Source of the DNA: CAVQEK01 sp964596645
GTDB lineage: Bacteria; Bacteroidota; Bacteroidia; Cytophagales; Cyclobacteriaceae
Reading direction: 5' to 3'
Length of the DNA: 21,040 bases
Assembly: GCA_964596645.1 (NCBI GenBank)
Contig: CAZQVB010000057.1
Location: 1 to 21,040, forward strand
Position 1 is the stretch's first letter. Every line of letters starts with the position of its first letter. The notes below the pieces were generated by a model, which did no database searches, was not told the origin of the DNA, and saw only the letters and a list, made by a program, of their open reading frames with translations. Below are positions 16,568 through 21,040 of the stretch, piece after piece. The translations under genes and the position numbers were made by a program.

Positions 16568-16753
16568 TCAAATAGAATTTGTAATTACTTTAACTGAATT
16601 CGACACATGGTTTTCTTCATAAATGTCTGTATAGCGATATCTTCAGTCCATTACGTATAAAACCTTTTTCAAATCTGTTTCGGAGTGGAATTAAAGCGCT
16701 TCATTCTCAATATCTACACCTGCTTTTTCTTTGGCTGCGTTTATGCGTATAGT
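16568..16753 (-). pseudogene. decayed reading frame upstream of the rhuM-family gene
   Basis: One minus-strand frame holds three protein-like segments split by two stops: RINAAKEKAGVDIENEAL (stop 16691), then FHSETDLKKVLYVMD (stop 16643), then YTDIYEENHVSNSVKVITNS, with the final TGA at 16568-16570, one base before the rhuM-family ATG. The segments are short enough to occur by chance in AT-rich DNA, but their composition and the near-contact with the next start suggest a decayed upstream gene. The family is not recognised. Confidence 0.25.
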
Positions 16754-16781
16754 CTAAACAAAGGAATAAATATGGCAACCG

Positions 16782-17783
16782 CTACCGGCCAAAGCGTCTG
16801 TCGATGAGTTCAAAAAACTCTTGCACTTCCTCTTTATCGCTGTCCCAGTTTTTCTTCTTTATGTAATTGGCCGTAAGGAAATCCATCGCCTCTTCACGGC
16901 TTTGGCAATTATCCAGATGCTCCACTACCATCTCAAATTCATCGGCATTGCCACCGAACAGCTCCCTTACAAACATAAAACGCTGGTTGATGGAGATTTT
17001 TTTCTTGAGCTCACCAGTAGTACCCACTGAACCCGGGGGCAAAGCTTCATACTCGTGCCCGCCGGAAGAAAGTGTATCCAAAAGCGTTTTGCGCTGTGTG
17101 GTTTCCGACGGCTGCCGCGCCGGGTGAGCAGCAGCATTTGCCGAATCACCACCGCGATACAACGTATCTGCATCGAGTGGCTCAATCTGAGCAAAATCGC
17201 TAAGATGTGCATCCACCGCCTCTGGTGACGCGTCCGTACGCTCGCACACTTCATTGAATATGCGCACGGCATCCTCACTGAAAATGGCCTCTATCCCCTC
17301 TGACTCAAACCTGGCGATATAGGCACCCAACAGGTGATCATTGATCTTTACGTATTTCTTGAGCTTTTTCAGATCGGCCACCATCAACTTGCTCCTTCCC
17401 GGTTTGCTGATTTCGTGCAGGTAATATGCATAAGGCGAAAAAATAAGTAAAAGCGCCTCCTCGGTAGCCTTGGTCAGCAGTGGCAACAAAGCATCTTGCT
17501 CTATCCGGATGTGCCGCGACAGCACATTCATAAATTGTTGCATTGCCTGCTGTACCTCCTCCGCTTCATAGTCGAAATATGGACTCTTCAACTGCGCACT
17601 TTCACTCTGCCAAGAGTCCAACAATTGCTTGAGCACGAAAAAATTGACTTGCTTCACCGGTGTCAGGGTGAGTATGTCCTGCCCCCCTACCGCCTGGCGG
17701 TTTATAAAAGTCTGCCGCATTATGTTTCTGCCAAAGCGCTGGCTATAGTCACGTATTTCCTGCTGATTGATGTTGCTTTCCAT
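16782..17783 (-). CDS. uncharacterised protein, Bacteroidota-type
   Basis: I do not recognise a named family. The 333-residue protein is soluble, with no signal peptide or membrane segment. Residues 1-200 are mostly helical, with an N-terminal QRFGRNIMRQTFINRQAV and a charged middle (RSKLMVADLKKLKKYVKIND). Residues about 200-255 are low-complexity and probably a disordered linker (SANAAAHPARQPSETTQ). The C-terminal 75 residues, from INQRFMFVRELFGGNADEFE to EVQEFFELIDRRFGR, look like a compact domain and resemble C-termini I associate with conserved Bacteroidota hypothetical proteins. It is divergent from tdk, with a 259-base gap between the start codons. A TACCTTTG -7 box lies about 30 bases before the ATG on the minus strand. 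Codon use looks like the core genes, not like the rhuM insert. Confidence 0.75.
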   Translation of the reverse strand: MESNINQQEIRDYSQRFGRNIMRQTFINRQAVGGQDILTLTPVKQVNFFVLKQLLDSWQSESAQLKSPYFDYEAEEVQQAMQQFMNVLSRHIRIEQDALLPLLTKATEEALLLIFSPYAYYLHEISKPGRSKLMVADLKKLKKYVKINDHLLGAYIARFESEGIEAIFSEDAVRIFNEVCERTDASPEAVDAHLSDFAQIEPLDADTLYRGGDSANAAAHPARQPSETTQRKTLLDTLSSGGHEYEALPPGSVGTTGELKKKISINQRFMFVRELFGGNADEFEMVVEHLDNCQSREEAMDFLTANYIKKKNWDSDKEEVQEFFELIDRRFGR

Positions 17784-17812
17784 AAATTATTTTTCGATTC
17801 ACGCCGAGGCAC

Positions 17813-17820
17813 CAAAGGTA
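17813..17820 (-). promoter_or_regulatory. candidate -7 box of the uncharacterised gene
   Basis: On the minus strand the sequence reads TACCTTTG, an exact match to TAnnTTTG, about 30 bases before the ATG at 17783. No good -33 TTG is visible at the expected distance. Confidence 0.4.
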
Positions 17821-18042
17821 TCACTTGCCCTACTAACGTAAAAATGATACCTCCTTTGAAAAAGCCACTGCCGCATTGCGCACCATTTTCTGCCGCATTG
17901 GTTCTGTCCCTTCACCTGCCAACCGCCAAGGTTTGTGTCCCCACCATCCTTCACAGGGTAGTAACTCTTTCAACTAAGCCTTCATCACCACAGCATTTCA
18001 CAGTTAATCGGCTTAATATTGCAACAGCGCAACAGCGAAGTA

Positions 18043-18642
18043 ATGTTTGTAGAACCCGGTTTCTGGCAAGATAAGTCACACCATCCCGCGCATACCGGCT
18101 GGATAGAGGTGATTTGTGGCTGCATGTTTTCCGGAAAAACGGAGGAATTGATCCGCCGGCTCAACAGGGCCGTAATCGCAGGGCAGCGCGTAGAGATATT
18201 TAAGCCTGCGCTTGACCGCCGCTACAGCGCCACTTTTGTAGTGTCGCACAACAAAACGCAGCTTCGCTCCACGCCGGTAGACTTCGCCGCCGACATGCTT
18301 CTTCCTGCTTCAGCCAGCCATGTCATTGGCATAGATGAAGCTCAGTTTTTTGATGCTTCACTGGTGGAAACCTGCACTAAGCTGGCCGGCATGGGCAAGC
18401 GGGTAGTGGTGGCCGGGCTGGACAAGGATTTTCTCGGGCGCCCTTTCCCACCTGTGAACGACCTGATGGCTGTTGCAGAATTTGTGACAAAAACGCACGC
18501 CATCTGTATGAAATGTGGCAATCCTGCCAGCTTTTCGCTTCGCCTGCATGACAGCAGACACAAGGTGTTGCTCGGCGAAAAAGACCAGTATGAGGCGCGA
18601 TGCCGAAAATGCTTTTATCAGGATCTGAACAATAGAAATTAA
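18043..18642 (+). CDS. tdk: thymidine kinase, type II
   Basis: Phosphorylates thymidine to dTMP in the salvage pathway. Counting from the ATG at 18043, the P-loop is GCMFSGKT (26-33), followed by the DEAQFF segment (98-103, Glu99 as the likely base), GLDKDFLGRPF (125-135) and a zinc site from Cys155, Cys158, Cys187 and Cys190. The length of 199 residues fits the family. An upstream in-frame ATG at 18019 would add eight residues; I prefer 18043 because family members begin MFIEP- or MFVEP-like just before the GWIEVICG strand. RecO follows 45 bases after the stop, on the same strand. Confidence 0.95.
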   Translation: MFVEPGFWQDKSHHPAHTGWIEVICGCMFSGKTEELIRRLNRAVIAGQRVEIFKPALDRRYSATFVVSHNKTQLRSTPVDFAADMLLPASASHVIGIDEAQFFDASLVETCTKLAGMGKRVVVAGLDKDFLGRPFPPVNDLMAVAEFVTKTHAICMKCGNPASFSLRLHDSRHKVLLGEKDQYEARCRKCFYQDLNNRN

Positions 18643-18687
18643 TGCAAGTCAGGCCGATTTACCGCTTTCGATATACCACCGGCAACT

Positions 18688-19368
18688 ATGTTGTATAAAA
18701 CACCCGGCATAGCCTTGAGCCACATCAAGTACCGCGACACCTCCATCATTGCGCGCATATTTACGGCGGAGTTTGGCTTGCAAAGCTATATTGTAAATGG
18801 TGTGCGCAGCCCTAAGGCAAAAAACAAAATGGGGCACTTTCAACCACTCACCCTGCTCGACCTTGTGGTATATCACCGGCCAGGCAAAGATATACAGCGC
18901 ATCAGTGAAATGAGGTGCCGGCTCAACTTCAGCAGCATCCCTTTCGATATCCGGAAAACCACCATGGCCTTATTTATGGCGGAGTTTATGGTAAAAAGCC
19001 TGCATACGGAGGAAAACAATCAGGAGTTGTTTGACTTCGCCGAATCGGCCATTGCTTATTTTGATCAGGCTCCCGAAGGGTATGAAAATTTTCATTTACA
19101 ATATTTACTGAAGATGATGGTCTTTTTTGGTATCTCACCGCTCACAGCGCGGCAATTGCTCGATGAGGTGCAAAGCCCGCTACGCCAAGATGATGCTGCA
19201 GTGGCGCATCTGCAACAAATGCTCAGGGTGCCTTTTGGGTACGTTGGCCCGATGGGAAAAAGTCTGCGCTCATCAATGCTGGAAGACGTACTTGCCTATT
19301 ATCGCTACCACTTCGACAGCATTCGTGATTTAAAATCTTTGGCCATTCTGAAAGAGGTATTCAGCTAG
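18688..19368 (+). CDS. recO: DNA repair protein RecO
   Basis: The RecFOR-pathway protein that helps load RecA onto SSB-coated DNA. The N-terminal OB-fold begins LYKTPGIALSHIKYRDTSII and includes FGLQSYIVNGVRSPKAK; the rest (about 80-226) is helical with RKTTMALFMAEFMVKSL and the late PFGYVGPMGKSLRSSM segment. At 226 residues it is a normal size. No Cys cluster is present, so the zinc finger of some RecO proteins is missing, as is common in this group. It ends 10 bases before the convergent MpaB-family gene, with no obvious terminator between them. Confidence 0.93.
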   Translation: MLYKTPGIALSHIKYRDTSIIARIFTAEFGLQSYIVNGVRSPKAKNKMGHFQPLTLLDLVVYHRPGKDIQRISEMRCRLNFSSIPFDIRKTTMALFMAEFMVKSLHTEENNQELFDFAESAIAYFDQAPEGYENFHLQYLLKMMVFFGISPLTARQLLDEVQSPLRQDDAAVAHLQQMLRVPFGYVGPMGKSLRSSMLEDVLAYYRYHFDSIRDLKSLAILKEVFS

Positions 19369-19378
19369 GTGTGTGGAT

Positions 19379-20416
19379 TTAAGGTGTTTCTACTATTTTT
19401 TCACGCAACATTTGCAGGTTTCGCCGTGCCTGAGGCAGACTGGGCTTACCGGGAAAAAGTTTATTTTTTAATATGCCAAACGCAACCAGGTTCGATACCA
19501 CTACATCACCCAGGCCCGGAGTTGGCAAACCAATGATTTCCGACACCTTATCGCCAAGAAAATAGCGCATCTGCGGCGCTATTAGATTGCGGATGGCAGC
19601 TGATGGCAGCGTTTTTTGAAAATGCTCGATGAGCAAGCTGGTCAAGGCACGGCCCTCCTCTGATGGGCCAAATTGATGTTTGGCAATAATGTGCTCCAAA
19701 TGCAGGGCCTCCGTCAGTGTGCCCGGCAGTATGTTTTCATCAATGCCGCCTAAGTGGCCGATCACGTTCCACAGATGCATAAAGCCCTCCTTTTCGCTGC
19801 TGCTCAAGGCAATTCCCATTTTTATCAAACCTTTGATGACGATGGAGGAAAAAGCCAGGTTGGTGCCGAGCAAATCTTCCTGGTTCACTGGCACACTTGC
19901 CAGGGTATACTCCGCATTGCTGGACACATAAAACCGCACCAGGGCGTGCGTGAGGCGCACCTTCATAATGGCAGCCAGTCCCTGACCCTGCGGCGCGAAC
20001 GCATCGGCATCGAGCACCTGATGTACAAAAGTAGCGGTATCCAGCAGGCGCTTGCCCGGTTGGTTTCGCATCTTTTCGGCAAGCCACAATACGCGGGCGC
20101 CTTCTGCAGCGGCATAGCAATACGGCAGCGAAAGCACGCCAAGCAAAGTCATGATCTCCAGACCGAATTGCTGAAATACTGCTCTGCCGGCATTCATCTT
20201 ATCGGCATCGGCCCATGCAGGCACGGCGGGATATGGCAACAGCCCGGAAAAGCCAAAGGTGGACAGGGCGTTATCTAAGGTGCGGTTGTGCTCCAAAGAT
20301 TGCAGCAATGAATACAATTCAGATGCCTTGCCCGCTTGCATATATTGAGACACAACCCGATCAACCGGGGCGTCGCCTTGCAAACGCAGCTCAGGGAGCT
20401 TGTCGTAGGTAAGCAT
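19379..20416 (-). CDS. MpaB/DUF2236-family oxygenase-like protein
   Basis: A member of the DUF2236 family, which includes fungal MpaB and the rubber-cleaving Lcp oxygenases; the substrate here is unknown. The central helical domain has FGLEIMTLLGVLSLPYCYAA, then the family segment RLTHALVRFYV (Arg154, His157, Arg161, counted from 20416) and NQEDLLGTNLAFS (178-190), followed by HLWNVIGHLGGIDENILP (214-231). These contain the residues expected near a haem in Lcp-type members. I start at the ATG at 20416 (345 residues) because MLTYDKLPELRLQGDAPVD fits the usual N-terminus; an open frame continues to an ATG at 20587 (402 residues), but that extension lacks family features. No signal peptide is seen. 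It faces recO, and a repeat-like region lies upstream. Confidence 0.82.
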   Translation of the reverse strand: MLTYDKLPELRLQGDAPVDRVVSQYMQAGKASELYSLLQSLEHNRTLDNALSTFGFSGLLPYPAVPAWADADKMNAGRAVFQQFGLEIMTLLGVLSLPYCYAAAEGARVLWLAEKMRNQPGKRLLDTATFVHQVLDADAFAPQGQGLAAIMKVRLTHALVRFYVSSNAEYTLASVPVNQEDLLGTNLAFSSIVIKGLIKMGIALSSSEKEGFMHLWNVIGHLGGIDENILPGTLTEALHLEHIIAKHQFGPSEEGRALTSLLIEHFQKTLPSAAIRNLIAPQMRYFLGDKVSEIIGLPTPGLGDVVVSNLVAFGILKNKLFPGKPSLPQARRNLQMLREKIVETP

Positions 20417-20590
20417 GGTGTATGGCTTTGTAAGAAAAGGGCAGAACGGATAGCGCAACCGGTTTGTTATAGCTTCATGGCCAAATCGCTGTTTGAACCA
20501 AAAAGGTAAAGACGGATTAGAGGTGGGAACTTCGTAAAAAAGGTAGTTACAATCTGCTCCTGTATTCCACACCGTATTATAAAACAAGGT

Positions 20591-20794
20591 TCAGGATGAA
20601 ATTTGCAGGATACTCAAAGTGAATTGGGTGTCCCAAGTTGGTTTATAATGCTTTGTAAGGAGATAAAACCTATGGCGGGTAGCAACGCTGACAAAAGGTA
20701 ATTCATTTGAGTTTGTGCACGCCTCAAGGTTAGCAATGTCCCCCGCTGGCGGGGGAAGGGGGTGGAGCTTTGCTAGTCTTCTGGCAGTTGTAAG
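20591..20794 (-). other. in-frame open stretch after the DUF559 stop, probable dispersed repeat
   Basis: After the TGA of the DUF559 frame (20795-20797) the same minus-strand frame stays open for 67 sense codons to a TGA at 20591-20593. Its residues include PAGDIANLEACTNSNELP, FVSVATRHRFYLLTKHY and WDTQFTLSILQISS, which look protein-like. The DNA also contains a C/G-rich hairpin (20739-20756). I think it is a dispersed repeat carried with DUF559 genes or a degraded extension of the gene. It has no Met near its start, so independent translation is doubtful. Confidence 0.4.
20739..20756. repeat. G/C-rich hairpin
   Basis: TCCCCCGC and GCGGGGGA form an 8-bp perfect stem with only TG between, followed by AAGGGGGTGG. 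Such elements are common as dispersed intergenic repeats. As RNA it could be a terminator-like stem for the DUF559 gene, but there is no T run after it on the minus strand. Confidence 0.5.
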
Positions 20795-21040
20795 TCAACT
20801 TTTATTTTGCCTTCTGCGAATGCGGGGGGAAATGCCCCTTGTTTCCATTATCCTGATTACCTGATTCTCTATTTCCTGATTGACAGAATTCATATGATGA
20901 AGTACTTCTTCATCGGTGAATCCGGCTGTCTCCAGGTCAGCTTGCTTCCGATTATCTTTTTCAGTTACTTCCTCATAGGTATGGGTAATGCCATCAACTT
21001 CAACAATCAGCTGCAACTCTTTGCACATGAAGTCTGCAAT
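20795..21040 (-). CDS. DUF559 endonuclease-like protein, partial and probably damaged
   Basis: A fragment of a DUF559 protein, a family with a Vsr/restriction-endonuclease-like fold; function unproven. The frame runs off the window end: the last four codons read IADF before the Met at 21028, so that Met is internal and the N-terminal half is missing. LIVEVDGITH holds the conserved acidic core (Glu, Asp, His). Two oddities follow. First, ETAGFTDEEVLHHM lacks the VxRF-like strand that family members have between GF and DEEV, consistent with a 15-base deletion. Second, a run of six C residues (minus strand, 20829-20824) precedes a basic tail (RIRRRQNKS); removing one C would give AFAEGKIKVDLQLPED ending at 20773, which looks more natural. 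It may be a pseudogene. Confidence 0.65.
   Translation of the reverse strand: MADFMCKELQLIVEVDGITHTYEEVTEKDNRKQADLETAGFTDEEVLHHMNSVNQEIENQVIRIMETRGISPRIRRRQNKS

Noticed and set aside
17496..18074. 192-codon plus-strand frame before tdk
   Set aside because: It runs antisense through the 5' part of the uncharacterised gene and then through the intergenic gap, with no recognisable features.
20417..20587. 57-residue N-terminal extension of the MpaB-family protein
   Set aside because: The frame is open, but the extension carries no family features and a typical N-terminus begins at the ATG at 20416.
20682..20711. Plus-strand mini frame (ATG GCG GGT ...) with AAGGAG upstream
   Set aside because: Only nine codons in probable repeat DNA; the Shine-Dalgarno-like text is likely chance.
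1..21040. CRISPR array, insertion sequence, rRNA or riboswitch
   Set aside because: I found no regularly spaced direct repeats, transposase motif, rRNA-like stretch or recognisable riboswitch.

Overview
The window looks like a chromosomal segment of a Bacteroidota bacterium, most like the Chitinophagales/Sphingobacteriales side of the phylum. This is inferred from gene content and sequence signals, not from a database search. The pointers are the purH-mreB-mreC-mreD-mrdA-rodA gene order, a UbiA-type archaeal-lipid-like prenyltransferase, a DUF2520 Rossmann protein, a WG-repeat protein, TAnnTTTG-type -7 promoter boxes and few strong Shine-Dalgarno sites.

Layout. (1) 1-723: non-coding DNA rich in short dispersed repeats, with a protein-like remnant at the left edge. 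(2) 724-2202, minus: a lipoprotein sulfatase. (3) 2493-2631, minus: tRNA-Pro(GGG) followed by a long perfect hairpin. (4) 2762-6197, plus: a secreted TPR-like/WG-repeat protein overlapping a DUF2520 dehydrogenase-like protein. (5) 6292-7783: a UbiA prenyltransferase and PurN. (6) 7970-15323: PurH, then the rod-shape and elongation genes mreB, mreC, mreD, mrdA (PBP2) and rodA. (7) 15339-16753: an AT-richer minus-strand insert with an intact rhuM-family gene between two broken reading frames. (8) 16782-17783, minus: a protein I do not recognise. (9) 18043-19368, plus: thymidine kinase and RecO. (10) 19379-20416, minus: an MpaB/DUF2236-family protein. (11) 20591-21040, minus: a DUF559 endonuclease-like gene cut by the window end and apparently damaged, joined to a repeat-like open stretch.

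How the genes work together. MreB, MreC, MreD, PBP2 and RodA form the elongasome for lateral wall synthesis. PurN and PurH catalyse two formyl-transfer steps of purine synthesis, and PurH also closes the IMP ring; Tdk salvages thymidine; RecO acts in RecFOR recombination. These are ordinary housekeeping genes. The unusual material is at the edges and in the insert: the rhuM cassette with decayed neighbours, the DUF559 gene with two apparent lesions beside an in-frame repeat, and a palindromic intergenic repeat whose two copies differ by a compensatory base-pair swap. I see no clearly new multi-gene system. The rhuM and DUF559 loci are the best places to look.
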